Under the pieces are notes generated by a model. That model had not been told where the DNA came from, made no database searches, and saw only the letters and a program-made list of their open reading frames with translations. Both the position numbers and the translations under genes were made by a program. Below, one piece after another: positions 49,859 through 58,813 of a stretch of 64,000 nt of DNA. Numbering within the stretch: position 1 is the first letter of the stretch; each line of letters begins with the position of its first letter. This DNA is from CAYVSF01 sp046482855 (GTDB lineage: Bacteria; Bacteroidota; Bacteroidia; Bacteroidales; UBA12077), in assembly GCA_046482855.1 (NCBI GenBank), contig JAWOEH010000202.1, positions 1 to 64,000 of the forward strand, in the 5' to 3' direction.

Positions 49859-51199
49859 TTAGATTACTGCGGAACCCCCTGAGCGTCCCTTAATTTTCCC
49901 TGACTTCATCAAGCCATCATAATGGCGCATGAGCAGGTGACTCTCAATTTGCTGTAGAGTATCTAAAACAACTCCAACCAAAATTAGCAACGACGTTCCA
50001 CCGTAAAACTGTGCCCACTGATTATTTACACCAAATTTCATTGCTATAGCAGGCAAAATAGCAACTAAAGCTAAAAAGATAGACCCTGGCAGGGTAATGC
50101 GTGACATTACACTATCGAGGAACTCTACAGTTTTTCGCCCAGGTTTCACACCGGGAATAAACCCGCCGTTTTTCTTCATGTCTTCGGCCATCTGTGTTGG
50201 ATTGATAGTAATGGCTGTGTAGAAGTACGTGAAGAGTACAATAAGTACACCAAAGGTAAAGTTATACCAAAATCCCGTGTAGTTTGAAAAAGCAGCCGCA
50301 AACCCGGTCATTGACTCACTTTCGGAAAAACCCGCGATGGTAAGAGGAATAAACATCAGGGCTTGAGCGAAAATGATTGGCATAACTCCTGCGGAATTCA
50401 CCTTCAGGGGTATGTATTGTCGAACACCTCCATATTGTTTGTTGCCAACAATGCGTTTGGCATACTGTACAGGAATACGTCGGGTACCCTGCACCAATAA
50501 AATGGTAACCATAAAGATGAAAAATAGAATCACCATCTCTAATAAAAAGGCCACCAAGCCTCCTCCTTGCTCTTCGAAACGACTAAGGAATTCGGCAAAC
50601 AGAGCAAAAGGCAAGCGGGCAATAATACCAATCATAATGATTAACGAGATACCATTACCAATTCCCTTATCAGTAATTTTCTCGCCCAACCACATAATAA
50701 ACATGGTACCCGCAGTTAGGATAATAATTGAAGAAATCCAGAAGAACGAGCCTTGTAATACAAACGCACTCGGGGGCAGTTGCACCTGAAGGTTTTTCAG
50801 GTAAGCCGGTGCTTGTAATAACAATATAATTACTGTAAGATATCGCGTAATTTGATTGATTTTTCGTCTACCGCTTTCCCCTTCCCGCTGTAATCGTTGG
50901 AAGTAAGGAATCGCAATTCCTAGTAACTGTACCACAATCGAAGCCGAAATATAAGGCATAATTCCCAATCCGAAGATCGAGGCATTTGAAAAAGCGCCTC
51001 CTGAGAACATATTCAATAGCCCCATTACTCCATCGGCTGTTTGATCTTTTAATGCAGACAACTCGGTGGGATTAATTCCGGGCAATACGATAAAACTACC
51101 TAAACGGTAGATTAACAAAATAAGTAAGGTATAGAGAATCCGATATCGGAGATCCTCAATTTTAGCGATATTCTTGATCGTTTGTATTAAAGCTCTCAT
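49859..51199 (-). CDS. secY: Preprotein translocase subunit SecY
   Basis: The channel of the Sec translocon, 446 residues with ten membrane helices. Visible: the plug region near LLNMFSGGAFSNASIFGLGIMPYISASIV (helix 2), RLQREGESGRRKI in the first cytoplasmic loop, the PVQYAKR segment and a C-terminal HYDGLMKSGKIKGRSG. It lies 4 bases after L15. Confidence 0.97.
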   Translation of the reverse strand: MRALIQTIKNIAKIEDLRYRILYTLLILLIYRLGSFIVLPGINPTELSALKDQTADGVMGLLNMFSGGAFSNASIFGLGIMPYISASIVVQLLGIAIPYFQRLQREGESGRRKINQITRYLTVIILLLQAPAYLKNLQVQLPPSAFVLQGSFFWISSIIILTAGTMFIMWLGEKITDKGIGNGISLIIMIGIIARLPFALFAEFLSRFEEQGGGLVAFLLEMVILFFIFMVTILLVQGTRRIPVQYAKRIVGNKQYGGVRQYIPLKVNSAGVMPIIFAQALMFIPLTIAGFSESESMTGFAAAFSNYTGFWYNFTFGVLIVLFTYFYTAITINPTQMAEDMKKNGGFIPGVKPGRKTVEFLDSVMSRITLPGSIFLALVAILPAIAMKFGVNNQWAQFYGGTSLLILVGVVLDTLQQIESHLLMRHYDGLMKSGKIKGRSGGSAVI

Positions 51200-51203
51200 T
51201 CAT

Positions 51204-51650
51204 TTAAAGTTTTACAACGGTTCCTTCAAGTGATTCAATTGCTTCCTTAGCCGTTTTGGAGAAGGCATGAGCTTTAACTTCCAACTTCTGGGTGAGCTCA
51301 CCATTTCCAAGGATTTTCACCAGGCTATTTCTTTTCACCAGCCCTGCCTGGAAAAGAACCTCTACATCAATGGTAGTGATTCCTTTGCTTTGAGCAAGGG
51401 TTTCAAGCGTCGACAGGTTGATTCCTTTGTAGGCTTTCCGATTGATATTGGTAAAGCCATATTTAGGAACCCGTCGTTGCAAGGGCATCTGTCCACCCTC
51501 AAAGCCGATCTTACGGGAGTAACCAGAACGTGATTTTGCTCCTTTGTGACCGCGAGTAGAAGTCCCAGCGTGGCCTGATCCTTCCCCACGACCAATACGC
51601 TTTTCTTTTTTGGTCGAGTGGGCTGCAGGTTTCAAATTACTTAAGTCCAT
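51204..51650 (-). CDS. rplO: 50S ribosomal protein L15
   Basis: A 148-residue late-assembly large-subunit protein. Its Gly/Lys/Arg-rich N-terminus reads RIGRGEGSGHAGTSTRGHKG, then GFEGGQMPLQRRVPKYGF, with a globular C-terminal half. It follows L30 and precedes secY. Confidence 0.96.
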   Translation of the reverse strand: MDLSNLKPAAHSTKKEKRIGRGEGSGHAGTSTRGHKGAKSRSGYSRKIGFEGGQMPLQRRVPKYGFTNINRKAYKGINLSTLETLAQSKGITTIDVEVLFQAGLVKRNSLVKILGNGELTQKLEVKAHAFSKTAKEAIESLEGTVVKL

Positions 51651-51671
51651 ATCTTGTTACAAAATTTTCAA

Positions 51672-51851
51672 TTACAAATTTTCAACCTTTACTAAGTGGT
51701 TAACCTTACGAATCATCCCCAAGATTTGAGGCGTATCTTCGTGTTCCACTGCATTGTGCATTTTCTTGATACCCAAGGCTATAAGCGTTACTTTTTGACG
51801 CTGGGGGCAACCAATTGCACTTTTGATTTGAGTGACTTTTATTTTCGCCAT
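51672..51851 (-). CDS. rpmD: 50S ribosomal protein L30
   Basis: A 59-residue protein read on minus from ATG 51,851: MAKIKVTQIKSAIGCPQRQK, then TLIALGIKKMHNAVEHEDTP and ending NHLVKVENL. It is a typical bacterial L30 ferredoxin-like fold lying between S5 and L15. A longer reading frame on the same strand overlaps it, but has no ribosomal similarity. Confidence 0.95.
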   Translation of the reverse strand: MAKIKVTQIKSAIGCPQRQKVTLIALGIKKMHNAVEHEDTPQILGMIRKVNHLVKVENL

Positions 51852-51865
51852 AATTACTGGTTAAT

Positions 51866-52384
51866 CTATCCGTTAAACACTTTATCAAGAGAGACCCCCC
51901 GATGCTCAGCAACAGTGCGTGCATCGCGTAATTCAAGGAGTGCATCAATAGTAGCTTTCACCAGGTTGTGAGGGTTACTCGAGCCTTTGGATTTAGCCAA
52001 TACATCAGTTATTCCTACACTCTCCAGAACGGCACGCATAGCACCTCCTGCTTTTACTCCGGTACCATTGGATGCTGGCTTCAGGTAAATCTGAGCGCCA
52101 CCAAAACGCATCACTTGCTCGTGAGGAACAGTGCCATGAAGAATGGGTACCTTCACCAGGTTTTTCTTTGCAGCTTCAACGCCTTTGGCAATAGCGGTAG
52201 TAACTTCTTTAGCTTTACCTAAGCCGTAACCGACAATACCATCTTCGTTTCCAACCACTACAATGGCAGTAAATCCAAAGTTACGTCCTCCTTTGGTAAC
52301 TTTCGTTACACGCTGGATACTTACAAGCCTATCTTTAAGCTCTAAGTCACTGGTTTTTACCTTTCGAATTGTATTTGTTGACAT
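51866..52384 (-). CDS. rpsE: 30S ribosomal protein S5
   Basis: A 172-residue protein with an N-terminal dsRNA-binding domain (DRLVSIQRVTKVTKGGRNFGF, about 18-38) and a C-terminal S5 domain (SVGITDVLAKSKGSSNPHNLVKAT). It helps fidelity and mRNA unwinding at the entry channel. It follows L18. Confidence 0.96.
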   Translation of the reverse strand: MSTNTIRKVKTSDLELKDRLVSIQRVTKVTKGGRNFGFTAIVVVGNEDGIVGYGLGKAKEVTTAIAKGVEAAKKNLVKVPILHGTVPHEQVMRFGGAQIYLKPASNGTGVKAGGAMRAVLESVGITDVLAKSKGSSNPHNLVKATIDALLELRDARTVAEHRGVSLDKVFNG

Positions 52385-52397
52385 AATATCTTAATTC

Positions 52398-52757
52398 TTA
52401 GAATTTTAATCCACCCTTTCGTGCACCCTCGGCTAATGCCTTCACTCGTCCGTGGTAAAGATAACCATTTCGGTCGAAAAGTACCTGTTCAATCCCTTTT
52501 TCCAAGGCTTTTTTTGCGGCTAGTTCGCCTACAGCTTCGGCCACCTGGGATTTAGTCAGATTCTCTTTTGCCTGTATCGTTTTCTCCTGCGAGCTGGCAG
52601 CCGCCAAAGTGCGTCCTTCCAGGTCGTCGATAAACTGTGCGTAAATACCTTTGTTACTGCGATATACACTCATGCGAGGTTTTTCAGCCGTACCAAACGC
52701 TTTTTTACGAATACGTTGTTTAATTCTATATCGTCGCTCTCTTTTCGTTAAGGCCAT
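52398..52757 (-). CDS. rplR: 50S ribosomal protein L18
   Basis: A 119-residue 5S rRNA binder: RRYRIKQRIRKKAFGTAEKP, RMSVYRSNKGIYAQFIDD, and a C-terminal FDRNGYLYHGRVKALAEGAR. It lies 19 bases after L6. Confidence 0.96.
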   Translation of the reverse strand: MALTKRERRYRIKQRIRKKAFGTAEKPRMSVYRSNKGIYAQFIDDLEGRTLAAASSQEKTIQAKENLTKSQVAEAVGELAAKKALEKGIEQVLFDRNGYLYHGRVKALAEGARKGGLKF

Positions 52758-52776
52758 GATTTAAATCATTTAAAAA

Positions 52777-53331
52777 TTATACACTCGCTGACTTACCAGC
52801 TTTACGGCGTATGTGTTCGCCCACAAACTTAATACCTTTCCCCTTGTATGGTTCGGGTGGTCGCAGGGAACGAATCTTGGCAGCTACCTGACCAATAAGT
52901 TGTTTATCGGGGCTGGTAAGGGTAAGCTTCGGATTACCGCGCTTTTCTTGCTTGGCTTCAACCTGCACCTCTTTAGGAAACTGGAAATGAATATCATGAG
53001 AATATCCCACACTCATTTCCAAAACATCTCCTTTCACGGCAGCTCGGTAACCTACTCCCACCATCTCCATTTCAATCTTATAGCCTTCTGATACTCCCTC
53101 AACCATATTGTTGAGCAGGGAACGTGAAAGACCATGAAGAGCTTTGTGTCTTTTTTGCTCTGAAGGTCGCGTCAAAACTACTTCGGTATCGTTTACCTCG
53201 ATAGTCATGTCGGGATTCAATTGTTGCTTAATCTCTCCCTTAGGGCCTTTAACCGTCACATAGTTGCCTTTCTCAACGGCTACGGTAACGTCCTTGGGAA
53301 GCTGTATTGGTAATTTTCCTATTCGTGACAT
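52777..53331 (-). CDS. rplF: 50S ribosomal protein L6
   Basis: A 184-residue protein with two similar domains near the sarcin-ricin loop. Conserved: MSRIGKLPIQLPKDV, GVGYRAAVKGDVLEMSVGYSH in the middle, and the signature PEPYKGKGIKF near 158. Confidence 0.97.
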   Translation of the reverse strand: MSRIGKLPIQLPKDVTVAVEKGNYVTVKGPKGEIKQQLNPDMTIEVNDTEVVLTRPSEQKRHKALHGLSRSLLNNMVEGVSEGYKIEMEMVGVGYRAAVKGDVLEMSVGYSHDIHFQFPKEVQVEAKQEKRGNPKLTLTSPDKQLIGQVAAKIRSLRPPEPYKGKGIKFVGEHIRRKAGKSASV

Positions 53332-53346
53332 GGAATGACAATTTTT

Positions 53347-53745
53347 TTAGTATACATAACAAAGTACTTCCCCACCCACGTTCAATTTTCGGGCCTCCTT
53401 ATCGGAGATAACACCCTTTGAGGTGGAAAGAATTGCTACACCCAATCCGTTTAAAACGCGTGGGATTTCATCAGCACCCACATACTTTCGTAAACCCGGT
53501 TTACTTGCACGCTCCATACTCTTAATGGCAGGTGTTTTTGTCTCAGGATGATACTTCAAGGCAATCTTTATATGGCCTTGCTTATCGTCCTGTTCAAATT
53601 TATAATTCAAAATGTAACCCTTATCAAAAAGGATCTTGGTTATATCTTGTTTCAGATTGGAGGCCGGGATCTCAACAATCTTGTGTTTAGCCATTACAGC
53701 GTTTCGTATGCGTGTAAGATAATCTGCTATAGGATCTGTAATCAT
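53347..53745 (-). CDS. rpsH: 30S ribosomal protein S8
   Basis: A 132-residue 16S rRNA binder. It begins TDPIADYLTRIRNAV and carries the C-terminal signature LGVAILSTSKGVISDKEARK. In E. coli S8 also represses the spc operon; whether that holds here is unknown. Confidence 0.97.
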   Translation of the reverse strand: MITDPIADYLTRIRNAVMAKHKIVEIPASNLKQDITKILFDKGYILNYKFEQDDKQGHIKIALKYHPETKTPAIKSMERASKPGLRKYVGADEIPRVLNGLGVAILSTSKGVISDKEARKLNVGGEVLCYVY

Positions 53746-53769
53746 ATCTCTATAATTTAAAATTAATCG

Positions 53770-54039
53770 CTACCAACTTGCCTTCTTTATTCCGGGGATT
53801 TGTCCGTTCGATGCCAATTCACGGAAAACAATCCTACTTACACCAAATTGGCGCATATATCCTTTTGGACGTCCGGTGATCTTACAACGGTTATGCATAC
53901 GGATAGGATTGGAATTACGTGGCAGTCGGCTGAGACCTACATAATCTCCTTTTTCTTTTAATTCGGCACGTTTTTTAGCGTACTTTTTTACCAGTTTTGC
54001 ACGTTTCACTTCGCGTGCTTTCATGGATTCTTTAGCCAT
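53770..54039 (-). CDS. rpsN: 30S ribosomal protein S14, zinc-free form
   Basis: An 89-residue protein of the long, C-minus type. It has no CxxC pairs, but RNSNPIRMHNRCKITGRPKG and MRQFGVSRIVFRELA are typical. It lies 18 bases after L5. Confidence 0.96.
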   Translation of the reverse strand: MAKESMKAREVKRAKLVKKYAKKRAELKEKGDYVGLSRLPRNSNPIRMHNRCKITGRPKGYMRQFGVSRIVFRELASNGQIPGIKKASW

Positions 54040-54057
54040 ATCTACTGCTCTCCTTTT

Positions 54058-54603
54058 TTATTTTTTAAATGGAATCCCAAATTGTTTTAATAATTCAAAA
54101 CCCTCTTCGTCGGTTTTGGCAGTGGTAACAAAGGTAATTTCCATGCCCAGGACTTTGGTAATATTATCCAGGACAATTTCCGGGAAGATAATTTGCTCGT
54201 TTACTCCTAAGGTGTAGTTTCCACGGCCATCGAGCTTCGGATTCACACCGTTAAAGTCGCGAATACGAGGCATGGCAATTGCAATCAGGCGCTCGAGGAA
54301 TTCGTACATCTTACGACGACGAAGGGTCACACGTGCGCCAATGGGCATACCTTTACGTAACTTAAAGTTTGAGATGTCCTTTTTGGCGTAGGTCTTAACA
54401 GCCTTTTGTCCAGCGATCAGGGTTAATTCTTGTTGTGCTGTTTCGATAAGCTTTTTATCAGCCACAGCTTGACCAACTCCCTGATTAATGACAATTTTTT
54501 CCAACCGAGGTACATCCATCACTGTAGAATAAGCGAATTTTTCCGTCAACGCGGGGATGATCTCTTCCCGGTATTTTGTTTGTAATGCTGGCGTATATTC
54601 CAT
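54058..54603 (-). CDS. rplE: 50S ribosomal protein L5
   Basis: A 181-residue 5S rRNA binder: PRLEKIVINQGVGQAVADKK near 30, RKGMPIGARVTLRRRKMYEF near 85 and TTAKTDEEGFELLKQFGIPF at the end. Its ATG overlaps the L24 stop codon by one base, so translation is coupled. Confidence 0.97.
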   Translation of the reverse strand: MEYTPALQTKYREEIIPALTEKFAYSTVMDVPRLEKIVINQGVGQAVADKKLIETAQQELTLIAGQKAVKTYAKKDISNFKLRKGMPIGARVTLRRRKMYEFLERLIAIAMPRIRDFNGVNPKLDGRGNYTLGVNEQIIFPEIVLDNITKVLGMEITFVTTAKTDEEGFELLKQFGIPFKK

Positions 54604-54926
54604 TACTTGATCTCCTCTCCTGATTTTTTTGAATATCGCACTAACTTATTAGTATCGTCCTTGCGGCGACCAATACGCGTGGGGTTTCCAGTCGAAGGGT
54701 CTACCACCATAAGATTGGAAATGTGTATTGGAGCCTCTTTTTTTACAATTCCTCCTTGAGGATTGTCGGCGTTAGGTTTTGTGTGCTTCGAAATCATGTT
54801 CACCCCTTCAACCAGGGCTTTATTTGTGTTTCGAAACACTTCCAGTACTTTACCTTGTTGGCCTCGGTACTCCCCTGCATTTACGTAAACCGTATCGCCT
54901 TTTTTGATATGTAACTTTGTTTGCAT
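54603..54926 (-). CDS. rplX: 50S ribosomal protein L24
   Basis: A 107-residue assembly-initiator protein with a KOW motif (about 6-35: HIKKGDTVYVNAGEYRGQQG) and an HTKPNADNPQGGIVKKEAPI segment. It ends overlapping the L5 start by one base. Confidence 0.97.
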   Translation of the reverse strand: MQTKLHIKKGDTVYVNAGEYRGQQGKVLEVFRNTNKALVEGVNMISKHTKPNADNPQGGIVKKEAPIHISNLMVVDPSTGNPTRIGRRKDDTNKLVRYSKKSGEEIK

Positions 54927-54937
54927 GCAGTGAATTT

Positions 54938-55303
54938 TTATAACACCTCAGGTGCTAATGAAACAATCTTCATGTAGTTCTCACGCAATTCTCTGGGCAT
55001 AGGGCCAAAGATACGAGTACCACGAAGCTCGCCGGCTTGGTTCAACAATACCACAGCATTGTCATCGAACCGGATGTAACTTCCATCGGGGCGTCGTATT
55101 TCTTTACGTGTACGTACCACCACCGCTTTCGATACGGTACCTTTTTTGATCTCGCTCGAAGGCAGGGCGTTCTTTACAGACACCACAATCTTGTCGCCGA
55201 TTGACGCGTATCTTTTACCAGTTCCGCCTAGTACCCGGATGCAGAGGACTTCTCTGGCGCCCGAGTTATCGGCTACTGATAATCTACTTTCTTGCTGTAT
55301 CAT
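54938..55303 (-). CDS. rplN: 50S ribosomal protein L14
   Basis: A 121-residue interface protein: MIQQESRLSVADNSGAREV, the signature segment AVVVRTRKEIRRPDGSYIRF, and RELRENYMKIVSLAPEVL at the end. It lies 2 bases after S17. Confidence 0.97.
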   Translation of the reverse strand: MIQQESRLSVADNSGAREVLCIRVLGGTGKRYASIGDKIVVSVKNALPSSEIKKGTVSKAVVVRTRKEIRRPDGSYIRFDDNAVVLLNQAGELRGTRIFGPMPRELRENYMKIVSLAPEVL

Positions 55304-55305
55304 GG

Positions 55306-55566
55306 TTATTTAACTCTTTCAATAATTTCAACTAATCTCCAACATTTTGATTTACTCAAAGGACGGGTCTCCATAATTCGTACGGTATCCCCGATGTTGC
55401 ATGTATTTTGTTCGTCGTGGGCAATAAATCGGTTTCGAGCCTTAATAAATTTGCCATAGCGCTTATGCTTTTTACGGCGCGCGACTTCGACAACGACACT
55501 CTTGTCCATTTTGTTACTCACAACGACACCAATACGCTCTTTTCGCAGGTTTCTTGTTATTTCCAT
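55306..55566 (-). CDS. rpsQ: 30S ribosomal protein S17
   Basis: An 86-residue OB-fold 16S rRNA binder: RNLRKERIGVVVSNKMDKSV, GDTVRIMETRPLSKSKCWRL. The ATG at 55,566 is preferred over the TTG two codons upstream. Confidence 0.95.
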   Translation of the reverse strand: MEITRNLRKERIGVVVSNKMDKSVVVEVARRKKHKRYGKFIKARNRFIAHDEQNTCNIGDTVRIMETRPLSKSKCWRLVEIIERVK

Positions 55567-55575
55567 TTCCAAAAA

Positions 55576-55782
55576 TTAATCGTTCGAATTCTCGTTTACT
55601 TCTCGCTTACGCAATTCGGTTTTTAACCTTGCGATATTTTTGCGTGCTTCACGCAATTTCAATGGGTTTTCCAAGGGTGAAACCGCGTGATTAAGGCGCA
55701 GTTTAGCAAGCATTGCTCGTTCTGTATCGATGCGTTCCACCATTTCCTTGGTGGTCATTTCGCGAATTTCCGAATTTTTCAT
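55576..55782 (-). CDS. rpmC: 50S ribosomal protein L29
   Basis: A 68-residue two-helix protein near the tunnel exit: MKNSEIREMTTKEMVERI, then NPLKLREARKNIARLKTEL. The ATG at 55,782 is preferred over an adjacent GTG. Confidence 0.94.
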   Translation of the reverse strand: MKNSEIREMTTKEMVERIDTERAMLAKLRLNHAVSPLENPLKLREARKNIARLKTELRKREVNENSND

Positions 55783-55788
55783 CACTCA

Positions 55789-56217
55789 CTAATTTTCATT
55801 TTCAACATAATCACGACGAACAACGAGTTTCGTTGTCACGGGCAATTTTTGCGCACCTAAGCGCAACGCCTCTTTGGCAACATTCATCGGTACGCCTTCC
55901 AGTTCGAAAAGCATGCGACCAGGTTTTACCGGAGCCACGAATCCTTCTGGTGCACCACGACCTTTACCCATTCGCACTTCGGCAGGTTTTTTGGTTATGG
56001 GTTTATCCGGAAAGATACGGATCCACAACTGCCCCTCGCGCTTCATATAACGTGTGATAGCTTGTCGGGCAGCTTCAATCTGACGGCCAGTAATCCAGTG
56101 CTCTTCCAGCGACTTGATGCCGAAGGAACCAAATGCCAGCTGATTTCCTCGCTGCGCATTGCCCTTCATTTTTCCTTTCTGGACTCGTCTGTATTTTGTT
56201 CTCTTTGGCTGTAACAT
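55789..56217 (-). CDS. rplP: 50S ribosomal protein L16
   Basis: A 142-residue protein that helps position tRNA at the A and P sites. Conserved: MLQPKRTKYRRVQKGKMKG, the PITKKPAEVRMGKGRGAPEG loop and RMLFELEGV. The ATG at 56,217 is preferred over a GTG one codon upstream. Confidence 0.96.
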   Translation of the reverse strand: MLQPKRTKYRRVQKGKMKGNAQRGNQLAFGSFGIKSLEEHWITGRQIEAARQAITRYMKREGQLWIRIFPDKPITKKPAEVRMGKGRGAPEGFVAPVKPGRMLFELEGVPMNVAKEALRLGAQKLPVTTKLVVRRDYVENEN

Positions 56218-56241
56218 CACTTAACTGTTTATTATTGATGT

Positions 56242-56943
56242 TTATTTTCTTCTTTTCTTGAAGCCACGTTTTTGGTTGCGACCGCCTGCTGGCTGCGTAT
56301 TTGGCGACAGGTCGGGCTTCCCATAGACTTCTCCTTTACAAATCCACACTTTTACACCAATCAACCCTACTTTTGTCAAGGCTTCATTCAATGAATAGTC
56401 GATATCGGCACGGAAAGTGTGTAACGGCGTACGTCCTTCTTTGTATACTTCGGTACGTGCCATCTCAGCACCTCCTAAGCGTCCCCCAATCTGTACTTTG
56501 ATTCCTTCGGCTCCCATTCGCATGGTAGAAGCAATGGCCATTTTAATGGCACGACGATAGGAAACTTTTCCTTCAATTTGGCGGGCAATGCTGGCTCCAA
56601 CAATAGCGGCATCCAGCTCAGGACGTTTCACCTCAAAGATGTTAATCTGCACCTCTTTTTTGGTGAGCTTTTTCAACTCTTCCTTGAGTTTGTCAACCTC
56701 CTGTCCTCCTTTCCCAATAATGATACCGGGACGGGCTGTGTGAACAGTTACGGTGATGAGCTTTAAGGTACGCTCGATGATAATTTTCGAGATACTGGCT
56801 TTGGCTAAACGGGCGTTAAGGTACTTACGAATTTTGTTGTCCTCCACCAGCTTCTCGGCGTAATTCTTTCCACCGTACCAGTTGGAGTCCCATCCGCGAA
56901 TAATTCCCAATCGATTCCCTATCGGATTAACTTTTTGTCCCAT
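56242..56943 (-). CDS. rpsC: 30S ribosomal protein S3
   Basis: A 233-residue head protein at the mRNA entry. It begins MGQKVNPIGNRLGIIRGWDS, carries a KH domain with GIIIGKGGQEVDKLK (about 75-90), and a C-terminal domain with GAEGIKVQIGGRLGGAEMAR and a basic tail. It starts directly after the L22 stop, with no spacer. Confidence 0.97.
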   Translation of the reverse strand: MGQKVNPIGNRLGIIRGWDSNWYGGKNYAEKLVEDNKIRKYLNARLAKASISKIIIERTLKLITVTVHTARPGIIIGKGGQEVDKLKEELKKLTKKEVQINIFEVKRPELDAAIVGASIARQIEGKVSYRRAIKMAIASTMRMGAEGIKVQIGGRLGGAEMARTEVYKEGRTPLHTFRADIDYSLNEALTKVGLIGVKVWICKGEVYGKPDLSPNTQPAGGRNQKRGFKKRRK

Positions 56944-57363
56944 CTATTCTTCGGTTTGAGTATCGTTGTTATTTAGATTATCTACCACCAGTGTTACGTG
57001 ATTCGAGCGTTTGCGAATACGATGTGCTCGCCCTTGTGGGGCAGGCTGAATACGTTTTAGGGTACGTCCCTGATTCACAAAAATCTCTTTCACAACTAGC
57101 TGGCTATCTTCTATACGAACCCCTTCGTTTTTAGCTTGCCAGTTGGCAATTGCTGAAAGCAATAATTTCTCTACACGGCCTGAGGCCTCCTTGGGATTGA
57201 ATCGGAGGACATCTAGCGCTTTGTTTACTTCCATTCCACGAATAAGATCTGCGATCAAGCGCATTTTTCGTGGCGAAGTAGGACAGTCTCGCAATACAGC
57301 TGCGTATCGAGTTTTTCTGCTCTCTTTAAGTTGGTTCGCTCTATTTCTTTTTCTTGCTCCCAT
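56944..57363 (-). CDS. rplV: 50S ribosomal protein L22
   Basis: A 139-residue protein lining the exit tunnel: LRDCPTSPRKMRLIADLIRG near 25, the tunnel loop FVNQGRTLKRIQPAPQGRAH, and a C-terminal tail NLNNNDTQTEE. Confidence 0.96.
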   Translation of the reverse strand: MGARKRNRANQLKESRKTRYAAVLRDCPTSPRKMRLIADLIRGMEVNKALDVLRFNPKEASGRVEKLLLSAIANWQAKNEGVRIEDSQLVVKEIFVNQGRTLKRIQPAPQGRAHRIRKRSNHVTLVVDNLNNNDTQTEE

Positions 57364-57392
57364 TACATTCTATGTATTTAGGATATTACTTT

Positions 57393-57662
57393 TTACTTTT
57401 TCTTATTCCCTGCGTGTCCACGGAAAGTACGTGTAGGGGCAAACTCTCCAAGCTTGTGTCCCACCATATTCTCGGTTACGTAAACCGGAATAAATTTATT
57501 TCCGTTATGCACTGCAATGGTTAGTCCTACAAAATCAGGAGAAATCATAGATCGTCGGGACCAGGTTTTTACCACGGTTTTTTTGGTGGACTGTTGCTGC
57601 TCCAATACGCGCTTTTCCAGCTTGTAATCTATGAAGGGCCCTTTTTTAAGTGATCGACTCAT
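57393..57662 (-). CDS. rpsS: 30S ribosomal protein S19
   Basis: An 89-residue head protein: MSRSLKKGPFIDYKLEKRV, VKTWSRRSMISPDFVG, and HKLGEFAPTRTFRGHAG, all typical of the family. Confidence 0.97.
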   Translation of the reverse strand: MSRSLKKGPFIDYKLEKRVLEQQQSTKKTVVKTWSRRSMISPDFVGLTIAVHNGNKFIPVYVTENMVGHKLGEFAPTRTFRGHAGNKKK

Positions 57663-57681
57663 AATATGCTCAATTAATCAA

Positions 57682-58506
57682 TTACTTCTTACGTCTTTCA
57701 ACAATGTACTTATTTGAAGCTTTCTTGGGCGAACGAGTTTTGTACCCTTTAGCTGGCAATCCTTTACGAGAACGTGGATGTCCTCCGGAAGAACGGCCTT
57801 CACCACCACCCATGGGGTGATCGACAGGGTTCATAACTACACCTCGCGTACGTGGACGACGTCCTAACCAGCGTGAGCGTCCGGCTTTACCCGACGATTC
57901 AAGGCTGTGATCAGGATTTGACACCACTCCAACAGTCGCTTTACAAGTAGTAAGTACCATTCGCGATTCCCCTGAAGGAAGCTTCACAATTGCATATTTG
58001 CCATCGCGAGAGGTTAATTGTGCGTAGGTACCTGCACTACGAGCCATAATTCCCCCTTTTCCAGGGTGCAGCTCGATGTTGTGGACAATTGTACCCAATG
58101 GAATGTCGCTTAAGAAAAGGGCATTTCCCACTTCGGGGGCTACGTCTTTTCCGGACTTCACTTTTTGTCCTACTTCTAGGCCATTAGGTGCAATGATATA
58201 GCGTTTCTCGCCATCTTCATATTGCAATAAAGCAATACGTGCCGATCGGTTAGGATCGTATTCGATGGTCTTTACGGTTGCCTCCATTCCATCTTTATCG
58301 CGAAGAAAGTCGATAATGCGGTAGCGACGCTTGTGCCCACCTCCTCGGTAGCGCATGGTCATCTTACCATCATCATTTCTTCCTCCGGTTTTTCGTAATG
58401 GAGCTAATAAGGACTTCTCCGGCTTATTTGTGGTAATGGTGTCAAATGCACCAATTACCTTATGTCGTTGTCCTGGTGTTACCGGTCTAAATTTTCTTAC
58501 AGCCAT
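57682..58506 (-). CDS. rplB: 50S ribosomal protein L2
   Basis: A 274-residue core protein near the peptidyl transferase centre. The key His lies in NPVDHPMGGGEGRSSGG (about 225-240). The N-terminal OB fold (RYRGGGHKRRYRIIDF) and the central GNALFLSDIPLGTIVHNIEL are also present. Confidence 0.97.
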   Translation of the reverse strand: MAVRKFRPVTPGQRHKVIGAFDTITTNKPEKSLLAPLRKTGGRNDDGKMTMRYRGGGHKRRYRIIDFLRDKDGMEATVKTIEYDPNRSARIALLQYEDGEKRYIIAPNGLEVGQKVKSGKDVAPEVGNALFLSDIPLGTIVHNIELHPGKGGIMARSAGTYAQLTSRDGKYAIVKLPSGESRMVLTTCKATVGVVSNPDHSLESSGKAGRSRWLGRRPRTRGVVMNPVDHPMGGGEGRSSGGHPRSRKGLPAKGYKTRSPKKASNKYIVERRKK

Positions 58507-58511
58507 GTCAA

Positions 58512-58802
58512 TTAAATATTGCTATAAAAATCAATTTGTTCTCCTTCTGCTAAAGTCACAATTGCCTTTTTGTAGGAATTCATGCGACCTGAAATAATTC
58601 CAGACTTTGTATATCGTGATTTTCTTTTGCCCAGGTAACGCATGGTACGTACTTTTTCAACGGTTACGCCATACATTTCCTCTACAGCTTCACGAATCTG
58701 GATCTTATTTGCCTGGGTATCTACGATGAACCCGTAGCGATTCAATTTCTCGCCCATGTCGGTCATCTTTTCCGTCACTATTGGCTTAATTAAAGTATCC
58801 AT
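58512..58802 (-). CDS. rplW: 50S ribosomal protein L23
   Basis: A 96-residue tunnel-exit protein that docks SRP and trigger factor: LIKPIVTEKMTDMGEKLNRY, GVTVEKVRTMRYLGKRK. It lies 11 bases after L4. Confidence 0.95.
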   Translation of the reverse strand: MDTLIKPIVTEKMTDMGEKLNRYGFIVDTQANKIQIREAVEEMYGVTVEKVRTMRYLGKRKSRYTKSGIISGRMNSYKKAIVTLAEGEQIDFYSNI

Positions 58803-58813
58803 AGTTCTATTCT

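Noticed and set aside
51706..51948. 80-codon minus-strand frame over the L30 region
   Set aside because: It is out of frame with L30 and S5; the real gene in this gap is the 59-residue L30 at 51,672-51,851.
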